A stretch of 64,000 nucleotides of DNA from Rhodamnia argentea (lineage: Eukaryota; Streptophyta; Magnoliopsida; Myrtales; Myrtaceae), in contig NC_063160.1 in assembly GCF_020921035.1 (NCBI RefSeq), positions 14,411,095 to 14,475,094 on the forward strand. Direction: 5' to 3'. The position numbers and the translations under genes are program-made. The notes under the pieces were generated by a model. The model ran no database searches and was not told the DNA's origin. It was given only the letters and a program-made list of their open reading frames with translations. This document shows, one piece after another, positions 11,866 to 23,328 of this stretch (its first letter is position 1; each line of letters starts with the position of its first letter).

Positions 11866-12001
11866 ACAAAAGGAAGGAAAATATTAGAAAAGTCTTGAAT
11901 CTATTGCATTTTTATCAATTATTTTAATTGTTTAAATTTTTTCCTTTCTTTTTTTTTTGGGTTTTTTTTTTCCAACTTTCCCATGGTTTCCGGTGAGGTT
12001 A

Positions 12002-13527
12002 TGTGACAACCCGACCATATTTATTCTCAATTTCAAGTATTTTTTTTATATAAATAACGCAAGCGGAAAAGGAAGCAGGTATTTAAACATAAGGTTTTCA
12101 TTAGTTAAAAACAACTAACAGGTGATAGGTTCACACTAGGCCATTACAACTAACACATTACAACAAACACTAGACACAACCACAAACAGACACACACAAA
12201 ATATGCTAGACTTCCATCACTTCTCCTAGATCACCCTCTGGCGCGACGTCACCATCTTTGCCATCGCCGCCTTCGTGACTAGCATCATCGAGGATTAAGG
12301 ACCTCAACACTTGGTTACCTTGCCCAACGTACCAAGCAAGGAACGAAAAAGCAACAACGGGTAAACGACCTGTGTAGACAAATGCAACAATAGTATGCCT
12401 CACGAATGCTGTTGGTGAGTCAGGGAATACAACGTCATTAGCCCATGACCTAATCTGATACCTTTCTCCATAGAAGTAGTTTGGAGGTACATCCATATCT
12501 AATGATCTGAAAATGTTAGCAACAAGAGTGAGCTATTGCCCAGCAAATAAAACATCAAAATATTACAAGACATGATTTAAATATTACCCGATGCCAATTC
12601 ATTGAAGGTTAGGTATTATAGTGGGTCATATCAAAAGAAAAGCAATTAGTGGTTAGCACAGTATTCTTTCAAATTGCCCAAAAAGTTTTTATTTATTAAC
12701 ATTACAACAACGACTTCCAGGGTTCGAACCCTGGCCTTCTCCGAAATTTTTCATTCCACATACCACCACGTCGAGGAGTTGGCGATGCTAAATAGCTTCC
12801 CTTTTTTCCCTATTTATTAACCCAACGCATATTATTATACTCATTTAAACGTCAAACAGCAAAACCACATCAATCAATTAAGCATTTGCAACAGGAATGA
12901 TATTCACACCGGATGAATACGCCATGCACTCACGGATATGCAATTATGCATTTATCTCATTTTTAAATCATATTTCTGCTCACAATTCGCAGAATTTCTT
13001 GCCAAGAACTCACGTACTCCTCTTCGACATCCTCATATGGCACTACCAAGCTTTCTACACTTGGGAATCTCGACTCTCGAGAGTTCCCTAATCACACAGC
13101 AGGAGCTATCCAATTGACATAGCAAGAGCTTCCCACACACCTAGAGTTCCATCAGAACTCTATCCGATGGATTTTACATCTTATTACTCAATGATCAATG
13201 TACACGTGTTTACATGGTATGCCATATACAATTCACTTAATTTACCACTATCGGGCATTCACAGAAATATTTTCTCATATAGCAACTTAATTTATCCCAA
13301 CACAAAAATCAGAGCAGATTAATCTCATAAAATTCCAAAACTTCATGGAATGATAGTTCCCTCAGTGATGGTAAATTTTCGTGATAAGCACTTGGGCATT
13401 AGACCCACAGATTAGGGTGCTTTGTCTAATTTTCATGACTAGATTGCTTAGAGACAGATTTACGTGCTAACTAAAGTTTGCACTTTTAGCCAAGTAGATA
13501 AACTCCAAAAATTACCGGGGTGTGACA
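12002..13527 (-). mobile_element. LTR retroelement fossil (solo LTR-like), reverse oriented
   Basis: Read on the minus strand the segment opens TGTCACACCCCGG at 13527 and closes CGGGTTGTCACA at 12002, matching plant gypsy LTR ends (TGTCACACCCC...). About 1.5 kb. No gag or pol is adjacent. A short frame in the element's sense direction lies at 12496-12206, near its 3' end, as in the solo LTR at 1450-4708. Clear target duplications are not seen. Confidence 0.5.
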
Positions 13528-15013
13528 CTAAATTTCAGACCTAGAAACAGAATACATTCAGTTAAAAGATTGGTCATAATCCAAACTTAAGGTGTTTAAA
13601 AAATTCTCTAATTAATATATGTTTTATTAGATGTTAGCTCCAACTTTCATGTTTTGTGCCAAGGCCATAGGTGCCCACAAAAGAAGATACAAAAATAGTT
13701 ATCTTTAAGGGTCAGATTAGACTCACAATAGCACATGTAAACCCGTGAGAATGTAAAATAAAAAGTCATGCCTCAATTACTCAAAAAATTCTCCATTTAA
13801 TGTATGTCATCGTTCAAGATGTTAGTGTTGTAGCTAGCGCTATTACCTAGAGGGGTGACTAGGTAATTTTTGTGATTTTTCGTGGTATTAACCCCACAAT
13901 AAATTAAATTTAAAACTTGGAAAGACTAAAAACTAAACCTTTAAAAGATAAAAGTCGATTCCAAGTCGCTCACTTTTAATTTTGGTTGTAGTTCTGGGAT
14001 TAGGTTTAAATTTTGTTTATCAAGTATCGACTCAACACGATGATTACTACGGTAAGGACTGCATCTAGATGTATCATGTATTCATTGAAGAAGCACAATC
14101 GTTATTATGTATATCCCACGTATATGGAAACTTATTATGATGTATTACGATGATTACTAAGGTAAGGAATGCATGTAGATGTATCATGTATTCATTGAAG
14201 AAGTACAATCGTTACCATGTATATTTCATGTATATGGGAACATATTATGATGAATCGATGATTAAGTATTTAAGGGAAAATTCCGAATGGCCCGAGGACC
14301 GAATGGCCCTCATCATTGGTCAACGAGGATCGTCGGAACATGGCCGGGGCCTAGCAAACCGCGCCGACCACTTTCCCACCATCGCTGGCCCTTCCCTCGC
14401 CACTATTCTGCTGCTGTCCTTTTTTGGGGTTAATTTACCTTATTTTTTAAACCAGATTTAATAGAAATTATGTTAAAAGTCAGATTTAAATCAAAATTAT
14501 GCCATTGCAGCCATGGTAGGAGATAGAAAATACACGTAGAAGAGAAAAATTATTTTAAAAAATCACATTAATAATTTTTATTTATTAAATTGAATGGAAT
14601 TAACAGAAAGGCTCAATTGCATTAATTTAATAAGTTATTTGATGGTATTTTTGTAAATTTTAGAATTTTTAGTGATTCAACAACAAACAAGAAAAAACAG
14701 AAAAAGAAATGGCGGAGAAAACCAGACACCAGTTGTCATCTGCCACCTCCAGGCTCCAGCTCCATCGTCGTTTCGGTTTCTCGCTCGAATCATTATTCAC
14801 TGTCACTCCTCTCCCTCCATCGATTCTTGTTGAGCAGCTGTTGTTTCTGCTCCGCGAACTCGCGATTCTCTCGACTCGATCGCACGCGAGATTTTCCCAG
14901 GAAAAGAGGAGCGGGCTTTGTTTCCTGGGGAAAAAAGGAAGACGAACAGATTCCACAAGAGCCGCGACCTACCCTGATCGACCCTCGAATGCGAATTCGC
15001 GCTGGCTTTTTGG
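13528..15013. other. Intergenic region and acyltransferase promoter/leader
   Basis: It contains a 110-bp tandem duplication (14038-14255) followed by a short GC-rich island (about 14280-14410) like the cores of the local MITEs. Then comes AT-rich sequence and the presumed promoter and 5' leader of the acyltransferase gene from about 14690. No coding gene is supported before the ATG at 15014. Confidence 0.5.
14038..14255. repeat. Two-copy tandem repeat, unit 110 bp
   Basis: Copies begin CGATGATTACTACGG at 14038 and CGATGATTACTAAGG at 14148 and stay alignable for the whole unit with scattered substitutions. No coding content. Confidence 0.8.
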
Positions 15014-18000
15014 ATGTCGACCGACGGAGCATGCGCGCCCATCAGGGAATTGTGCGGTCGAGCGTTGGACCGATGCTCCCGCTGCTTCCCCTGCCTCGCC
15101 GATCCCGGTGAGCTCTTCTTTTGTCCCTGTCGTCGTTTCTGTTGTTACTAGGAGTTCTTTTCTTCGCGAGTTCGTGGGGTTGCTTTCTCTGCAGGTTGAT
15201 TTGACGAGGTTAGAGGCTTTCCTAACGTTTGGCATTTCTGCCGGTTTGATTGACTGTCGTGTTCGACTTGTTATGGTGTAATTTTGCAGCTCAGAGATCT
15301 TCATTGGCGTTGAAGGTGTCTTTAGTGGCGCTGCATCTTGTATACGCGGGCTTTCTATTTTTGTTTGACGAAGACTTGATCGAGAAGACAAGAAGGGAAC
15401 CGTGGTACGTTAATTACCTCTCCTTTGTTGTTACCATCATGTTGGATAAAGATTATAATTGAGGTTTTGGAGTGGGATTTGTGGATGTCGCACTTCCGAG
15501 TTAACAGGCGATCTGTTGAGCGGAGAAAAAACTAGTGGGAAGAAGGATAGAACTTTAGAGCTCTAATTTTGGCACTGAAGTAATATTCGAGCATTGAATG
15601 GATTGTTTTTTTCTTCAGATGATACTCTTTGGACTGTCTTTAAATTCAATTTAGGCACTGTAGCATTCTGGTCGAATTCGTCTGGGTAAAGGTTGCTTTT
15701 ACCCGTTAGGGAGTCACTGAGGGGAAGTAAGATTCAGGTTTTTCGGGGATTGAGAGCTTGTCTGGCAACTCATTTTAATGTTTCAAAAAGTTTAATCACT
15801 TAATACACTAAGTTTGGTTGAGTTGTAAATATTTAAGTGTTAAAGGCTACGTGACACACGTCTGTCAAACAACCATAGTCAAATCATAACTCAAGTGAAA
15901 AGACCATAGTAAAAAGCCACAAACCTGCAACCACCCCAAACATTCCTCGATGCATTGGTATACTTTTTTAGTCCAAATTGGGAAATTATAATGAAGTAAT
16001 AAAATCTCATGGAGTTGGCTTAGTAGTTAAGGAACAGGTTATATGCATGGATTACGCGTACAGAACATTATGGTCCCCATACGACCAAAAGAGTGAACAA
16101 TTTCATGTTTAGGCCATCTACTAGGACTTTAGCTTGCACATATGGGCCATGAAATTATGTGGTTATCATGAACTTGACGTTTACCTACATAAGGTGGGTT
16201 TCTTGTCATAAAAAATGAATGCAGATTTCACGCGTACTTCAAATTGTATTAGATGAGAAAGTTCCCGATGAAGCTTGAAATTCATAACCATAGTTGCTGT
16301 GACCAATTCTGCTCAAGCAATAAGATAGTCTCTTTTTTTTTTTTTTCCACTTGCGATATCTGGAAGGTGTCTACCCATTCACTGTCCTAAAAGTGCATTG
16401 GTTATTGCTTGACAATGAGCACTGAGTCCATAGATGTCTATTTCATCTGTGAATAACTCGACTTAAAAACTCAGTTACTTCACTTTGCTACTTTTTGTTT
16501 CTTATATTGTCAGGTACATTGCCTTGTATTTGCTGCTTTTTGTTGCTGCATTAATCCAATACTTCGTCACAGCTGGGTCTTCTCCAGGGTAGACGTCAAA
16601 ACTGAGATACTATGTGTTAAATGTCTTGGAGTAAATGATCTACCTAGGTCTCTTTATAACTGATGTACTTTCTTGTTTTATGCTTTTAGATATGTCCTTG
16701 ATGCAATGAAAACTTTCAATGAAGCAAACTCACTGTTTAAGACGAATCCAACAGCTTCAAAGTAAGAACTTAATTCTTCTTCTGGATTTTGTTATTTAAC
16801 ACAAATTTCATGATTATGCATTTCATCTCATTTTGCTGCTTGGATATCTTTACAATGTTTAAGTGAAGACATCCTGCTTCGAGCAAAAATGGTAGCTTGA
16901 TTGGGACTGTGGATAATAGTCAGTCTGGAAGGAACTCTGTTGGAAGTAGTTCTTGGGCAAAGATGGTGATGGAATTTTATCCCCCCGGAACTTCCTTGAG
17001 GTAGGAAGTCATTTATGGCAAAGAAAAGAAATTTGTATGCTTACGGAAGCAATATGCTGGGTCTTTTCATGTCGAGCTCTTCCAGTGTAGTATTGTGATT
17101 TGTATACTATTGTTGAATTCCTCTTAGTTGTTCTAAAATTAGCTTTTATTAAGAGGATCTCTTTTCCCTTTAAACAAAACTTTTTTATTTCTAACTACTC
17201 TGTAATGATTATGCAGAACTTTGACATGCTCGTACTGTAATATTGAGCAGGTAACTGTCTCTCCAAACTATGATTTAGGCTACTGTACATCTGCATATAA
17301 TCCAGGCATGATTCCATTATTGCTCTTTGACATATGCAACAGAATAGGAGCTCCTGTGTTTGTCATAAAAGTTTATAGCATGAACTAACTTCCATTCCTT
17401 AAGATACTTTAAGTGGGCGATGTCTTACTAGCAAGAAAGGGGCAATGTTTGCTTCTTTGGTATGGGTATACAAAACCCTATCACTGCAAACTCATATTTC
17501 TCTGGACATCCTATACTTAGGTAAATTGGCTGAGTTGATTTATCAACTACTGACTTTTAGATGACTATTTGGTCAGTCAACCACTGCAGTGAGCGTCTCT
17601 GCTCCCTATGATTTTATGAGCAAACCGGAAACCAAAATTCAACACTTAAACATCATCACTACATGTTCAAATACTCTGCTCAGCATGTTCTAGATAAGAT
17701 TCTTGATGGACTCTGTCTGCATGCATTTGCAACAGCAACCTTTGGAGAAGCTCAGAGACTTTGTTGAGCTTTCCTGCTCCTATATCCAATTTTTACCTTG
17801 ATATGATTATTATCTTTTGTTCTTATGAGTCAAAACTGTGACAAGTTGATATCTTCTAATTACTAGATACAGATATCTCTTCTAATTTGGCACTAGATTT
17901 TGGTGTCCTTTAGATAAGTAATCCTCGGTTTAACTTCACTGAATCCAAATTGCAGCCTCCAAGAGCAAAGCATTGTCATGATTGTGATAAATGTGTTCTT

Positions 18001-21000
18001 CAATTTGATCACCACTGTGTATGGCTTGGAACATGCGTTGGCCAGGGTAATCACTGTCGATTTTGGTGAGTTTATATCTCTTACTAGCAATGATACAGAG
18101 GTAGTGCCCCCTCTGCAGAATTCATCTCCATCCACATGGTGGACCATTGAATTTGGAGTCCTCCCCTTTTTTTTTTAAGTTCTTGACACTGACCTTTCAA
18201 TTGTTTATGTTCTTTAAAGACTTTCTGAAGCACGCTAAGTAACAGACTTTTCTTATTGCAAAATTAACACATAAAGCACTAGCAGGATGAGATACAAGCA
18301 ACACTCTAACTGAACCATCACCTCAAGTAACAAATGATGAATAATAAACTTTTTAGGATATATTACCTTCTTAATAACAAATCTTTTCTCCTGAGCGGTT
18401 GTGCTTTTATCTTCCCAGGTGGTATATATTTGAAGAGACTGCACTGTGCTTGTGGACTGGCATCTTGTACATTACATACCTGAAGACTAGCATATCTGGG
18501 GCTTGGTATGTGTTTTTCTCTTAAAGATATTTTACTTCAGATAAAATGCTAGAAAAAATACTTAATTGAATTGGTACCAAGGGAGCACCGCCCTACACAG
18601 AATCATTTGTAAGAGGGAGAATCTGAGCTCCAATATGGAGATATTGTCAAGGCTAGATATTTTCCCTTAAGCAAAAACCGTATGAACAGTAACCACCTAT
18701 TCCTTACAACTAAGATTCCTGGTTTCCAAAAGATGTAAATATTCAAAAGCTCAAAGTGCTCGGTATCCTTTCTTTGCTTACCCTGCATTAGTGTGGGTTT
18801 GGTTCAACTTTAGAAATGGGCTTTGGGGAAATGCAAATACTTTTAGCTTAAGGGGCTTTGGGAAATGCAAATGGCATTTGGTGAAAAACTCCTTTGAAAA
18901 ACAGCTTTGGGCTAACTAGTGTTTGGCAAAACAAATTTGCAAAGGGGCTTTCTACCATATTTATTTAAATAAAAAAAGAAAATCCAAACCCTAAGGTTCT
19001 TTGCTGCCGGCGAGCTAGATCCGGCTCGCCGGCGGCTGTGGGCCGACGCCACCAGGGGTCAAGCGAACCTCGGCGAGGGCCACCAGGGGTCACGCGACCA
19101 CCAGTGGCCATCACCTAGGTCACCGAGCCCGGGTGAGGGTCACGCGACCCCGGCTTGGGCCGCCCTGGGGTCGGGAGACGCCTGGCGGCCGTCGCCTGGG
19201 TCGCGTGACCCCCAGCAACCCTCGCCTGGGCTTGCACGGCCTATGCGACGGTGGCCGGGGGGCGACCGACCCCAAGCGACGGTGGCTAGGGGTCGCCCCA
19301 CCCTTGGCGGCCTCGGCCGACAGCCGCTGGCCGCAGATCTGGTTGGCCAGCGGCCGTAACTAGGGTTTGGATTGTTTTATTTAAAAATAATATAAAAAAA
19401 TGAGGGGCAAAACTGAAATTTGAAAAAATAAGTAAGGGTAAGTTTGGAAGAAAAAATCATCACTCAGCATTCTCAAGGCTAACTTTCATCCCAAAGGCCC
19501 TTGAGAATGGTTGCCAAATGCCTTGCACTTTCTCCAAAGGGCTTTGGGGCTCCAATGGGCTTTGGAAATGCTAAGCCAAACCCACCCTTAGTCATTAGGC
19601 ATGTTAAATAGCTGATATCAGTACCTCTATAATGGGAGCACTTTTTTATTGCTTATTACTGTACAGTCCCTCAGAAGGAGAGGGAATTGGTTTGTGACAA
19701 TGGTTATTTGATCCTGTGTAAGTTGTGCTTTCTATAATTATATGTTATCTGTTAGTGTCTGAGGTCCTTGTTGATAAACGTTGACAGGTGGAAGGATCTG
19801 ATAATGATACTACTATTGATATCTCTGGTGATTTTATTCATCTTTCTTCTCCTACTACTGCTTTTTCATAGGTATGTGCAGATTTTCCCATCATTAATCT
19901 TTTCGAAAGAATTTGCTTATCCAAGTTTCGATTTCTCCCTTTATTATAGGCAAAAGAACACCAGAATTGCCAAAATTTATGTACGGGGCTCACTTTAATG
20001 CTAAATTTTTTCGACGGCTCACTTAAGTGCGAAATCGGAGAAAAAACAATCACTTAAGTGCCAAATCAGAACAATTTTGTCCTATGTGACATTTATTATT
20101 AAATTTTTAATATTACGTGGCAAAATTTAAAAAAAAAAAATCAGTCCGTGTGGAGTCCATGTGCCAAATTTTTTTAAAGAATTTAGTCCACATGACTTCT
20201 AAACTTAAAATAAGAAAATTAAATTAAATTTAGAAAAGAAGCTAAAAATTTTAGAAAAATTTTAAAAAGAAATAATTACGGCTTGCAGCAACGAGGTTGG
20301 GGGATGGCCTGCTGGGGTGGCCGAGCCCTAGCCGGTGGTTGGCGGGGGGCTTTGGCAGCGAGCGCTCGCCGTTGCCAAGCCCTTTCCTTTCCTTTCCTTT
20401 CCTTTTTTTTTTTTTTTACTTTTTGTTTTAATTTTTTAGTTTATTTTTCAATTTTTATTTTTTAATATATATATTTTTAACTTTTAGCTTCTATTATTGC
20501 TTAGTGGATCCTCCGGCGAGCAAATGGGTGAAGAGTTCCAACCAAGCAAACCAGAGTTGATACTTCAATGATTGTTTTTCAAAAAAAGTCGGCACTTAAG
20601 TGAGCTAGACAAAAACTTAGGAACTAAAATGAGCGCCATACACAAATTTTGGCACTTCTAGTGTTCTTTTTCTCTTTATTGTCATTATTATGTCTCGGCT
20701 TATTTCCTATGAATGGTCACTTTTCCAGATTTTGATTGTCGGCTGCCTTGTTATTTGAGTTGATGACTTGGATGCATAGATATTATCCGTCATTGGAGTG
20801 TTTACGATAGAATCCTTCTAACCCTCTTATTGTATGGTCTTATCATAGCAAATTCTTTCTCCTGGCTGCATGCTTCAGGAAACTGACTTGTTTGATGAGC
20901 TGGATAAACTTCACCCATGTTTCAATCCGTCGTATTCTGTTGTTATTTTGTGTCTGACTGGTTCTGGAAGTTTGTGAATTCACATTCCATGCAAGCAACT

Positions 21001-21602
21001 GGATGACCTGAATGTTTTGTGAGAGATGTTCTTCATATATTATGAGGATTCATGCCTGTTAATCCTTGGATCACCTTCTCTACAGCTACCTCGTGCTGAC
21101 GAATCAGACCACATATGAACTTGTCAGACGTAGACGCATCCCATACCTCAGGTAAGTTATTCACTGCTGCAGTGTTTTGGCATGTTTACTAAATCTCCAT
21201 CCAATGGTTTAGAGTTATTGGCTAAGAGAGGCTTGTTTACAATTTAGTTCACTAGGCAATACCTATCTTTTACACTTGATCAATATGTTGTTTTTCCTTT
21301 TAATCTTCTCTCCTTCAGTTACATTCTAAATGAAGATGCTTGACATAAGGATTCTCTGGTAAAGATAATGGTATAAGGACAGTAAGTGCCAAAAGTTTCT
21401 TATGGCGCTTACTTTAGTGCCAAAAGTTTTTTTCCGGCTCACTTAAGTGTCAAATCGGAGAACAAACAGTCATTTAAGTGCTTTTAGAGACAAATTCCAG
21501 CTAAAATTATTATGTGGCTTTTTTATGAAAAAGGCAAAAAAGAAAGTCCATGTGGACTATGAGGTGGCCTTTAATCTCAAACGATGCCGCACTAAAGCAG
21601 TT

Positions 21603-21642
<40 letters not shown>

Positions 21643-22920
21643 TATTCAAGCCCTCATGGCAATCGAACCGTCAGGCGCTATGACCACTGAATCTTGCAAA
21701 TCTCACAGTTCGAGACGTTGGTTTCAAAGCGAAATTCATCCTCCAAGTCGGACGATGCGACTGCAGTGAGGTGGAGTAGGGTTCGACTGGGCCAGAGGGA
21801 TAGAGACTCCTAGGCCTTGTACATTCGTCCCAGCTTGCTGGAGATGAAGAGCGAGAGGATGGAAAATCGTGCTAGGGTTCACGAGTTCCTTCGCGGGATT
21901 GTGATTGTCCCCGACAAGCTCGATGGGCTGGAGCTCGACTGGCTGGAGCTTCTGGTCACGATCGAGGTCATGAAGGAGCAAATTGATTTTCTTCCAAAAT
22001 TGGGACTCACGATTGAGGACATCAATGACTATCCTCTGGTCCTGAGTTGCAGCATGAAAAAGAACATGATTCTGGAGTTGGATCGCCTCGGCAAGTTAGG
22101 CGTTCCACAATTTCAAAGCAAAGAATTAGGGTTTATATTTGGAATTAAGAGTTTGACAAATCTCCTTGGAGATTTGAAATCCACTTTTGCATGCAATTCT
22201 TTTGAGAATTAGGGAAATTTGGGAAAATGTTAGATAGTCTGATTTAGGGTTTTGAATTGGGGCAAAACATGTAGACATTGTTTAGGGGTATATATGCTAA
22301 CTAGGCATGCCGATGAGCCACATCAGCCGGAGAAATTAATAAAATATGGCCCAAATTGAAATTAGCACTTCGGTGATCATTTTTTTTTTTTTTTTCAAAT
22401 GGCACTTAAGTGATCCAAAAAAAAATTTTGGCACCAAAGTGAGCATTGTACGAAACTTTTGACACTTCTAGTGTTTTTATTCCGAAGATAATGTATAATC
22501 TAAGATTCATGTGAAGAAAATTTTCAAGGGCATGTATGTTAGCCAATCTATGTTCTTCATGTAAGTGTTGAACAAAACATGAAATGACAGCATTTGCTTG
22601 CCTCCCTGTAAGTTGCTGAAAATTCTCTTTGACAAACCCATCATAGAGATTATGCTTAGAGTAGCTAATCATAATTGCCCAAATTTGTAAGGTGCACTAA
22701 TCATGAATTTAGAGCTCTCACCTAGTTCGTCTTGTGAATTTGCAGAGGAATTCCTGAAGGACTGTTTCCTTTTAGTAAAGGTGTATGCAGAAACTTGTAC
22801 AGATTCTGTTGTGCTCAAAGCAGCATTTACAATATGGAAACACTGCCCACGGCTCTCGAACTTGAAGAGAAGTTGAGACCATACAGTTGCTTGGATGTTC
22901 TAATGTGCCGTTGCTGCTAA
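15014..22920 (+). CDS. PAT10: DHHC protein S-acyltransferase 10-like (11 exons)
   Basis: A palmitoyltransferase that S-acylates cysteines of membrane proteins; Arabidopsis PAT10 acts at Golgi and tonoplast. Exons: 15014-15107, 15290-15404, 16514-16588, 16690-16761, 16869-17000, 17217-17250, 17956-18065, 18419-18505, 19788-19871, 21086-21151 and 22746-22920, all GT-AG with consistent phase, giving 347 aa. Two N-terminal membrane segments (about 36-56, 72-92) precede the Cys-rich domain starting at TCSYC (166-170). The DHHC motif is 192-195 with catalytic Cys195. Two more membrane segments follow at about 217-233 and 244-267. The tail [18 protein letters not shown] and the terminal RCC are hallmarks of the PAT10 branch. 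Introns 8, 9 and 10 each hold a DNA transposon, but splice sites and frame are intact, so the gene is probably functional. The ATG was chosen because it gives a Cys-rich N-terminus in frame with exon 2. Confidence 0.9.
18791..19587. mobile_element. Non-autonomous PIF/Harbinger-like element in PAT10 intron 8
   Basis: Ends GTGTGGGTTTGG (left) and, inverted, GGGTGGGTTTGG (right) are flanked by TTA at 18788-18790 and 19588-19590, the PIF/Harbinger target. Subterminal regions repeat GGGCTTTGG in direct and inverted orientation. The core (about 19000-19365) is very GC-rich with repeats of GGTCACGCGACC-like words and encodes no transposase. It lies between exons 8 and 9 of PAT10. Confidence 0.75.
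19949..20674. mobile_element. Non-autonomous MULE-like element in PAT10 intron 9
   Basis: Long inverted arms: the left begins GGCAAAAGAACACCAGAATT and the right, inverted, reads AAAAAGAACACTAGAAGT. Both continue with CCAAAATTT and CACTTAAGTG words. Flanking nonamers TTTATTATA and TTTATTGTC agree at 7 of 9, consistent with a decayed 9-bp MULE duplication. The centre carries a GC-rich block (20280-20390) and a CCTTT/T-rich run. No transposase. Confidence 0.7.
21606..21639. repeat. (TC)n microsatellite
   Basis: An uninterrupted TC dinucleotide run of 17 units inside the Pack-MULE, just before the captured gene segment. Confidence 0.95.
21817..22112 (+). pseudogene. Captured fragment of an MTERF4-like gene
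   Basis: The frame reads [20 protein letters not shown], then [19 protein letters not shown], then a [18 protein letters not shown] stretch. From memory of the family this matches the N-terminal part of plant MTERF4 (a chloroplast mitochondrial-transcription-termination-factor family protein). A short internal duplication, LELDWLELL, is present. Similarity stops near 22112 and the frame runs out at 22212, so only a fraction of the gene was captured. It sits inside the Pack-MULE in sense orientation relative to PAT10. It could yield a chimeric transcript but is not a complete gene. Confidence 0.75.
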
Positions 22921-23328
22921 GGTTTCGACGTATTTACAATACAGCTCAGCCATTTTTCTCTGTGCATATTGTACAGTTCAGATGCTGGCATGCACATTGT
23001 CAAATTGCTTATAAGAGCTTGTTTGTTGATCTTTTGATGGTACATAGAAAATGCTTTGCAGGGGGGTGTTTGGTTTTTCTTTCATTTGGCCCTGTAAAAT
23101 TTTCGTAATAGTGTCTCACCAAAGGTCGCCAAGAGAATTGGGGATTGGGGAAGATAGTTCATTACAACTTCCTTATCTTGAAATCAATCCATTCACATAT
23201 CAGTCCTAAAGAAACATAATACAACCACTGTTGTGGTTTTCCCTCCAAACGTGGCTTCTTCAACAAAAGGCAGCGAACCTCTACCTGCACACTTCAAAGT
23301 AGCTATATCGCAGCACTCTCGAGGCTTT

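Larger units (their letters stand above)
21371..22484. mobile_element. Pack-MULE in PAT10 intron 10, carrying an MTERF-like gene fragment
   Basis: A perfect 9-bp direct repeat AAGATAATG lies at 21362-21370 and 22485-22493. Inverted arms share AAGTG(C/T)CAAAAGTTTC near both ends and CACTTAAGTG words inside. Between the arms are a CT microsatellite and a coding-like, non-repetitive segment (about 21650-22210) related to chloroplast MTERF4. A 9-bp duplication, long inverted arms and a captured host gene piece define a Pack-MULE. It shares its terminal vocabulary with the MULE at 19949-20674, so the two belong to one family. Confidence 0.8.

Noticed and set aside
12719-12752. tRNA-like T arm, CAGGGTTCGAACCCTGG
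   Set aside because: Only the palindromic T-arm-like word is present. There is no acceptor stem, D arm or anticodon arm around it, and it lies within an LTR.
14709-15281. 190-codon plus-strand frame ahead of PAT10 exon 2
   Set aside because: It crosses the exon 1 donor site and reads exon 1 in the wrong frame. The PAT10 model from the ATG at 15014 explains the coding signal better.
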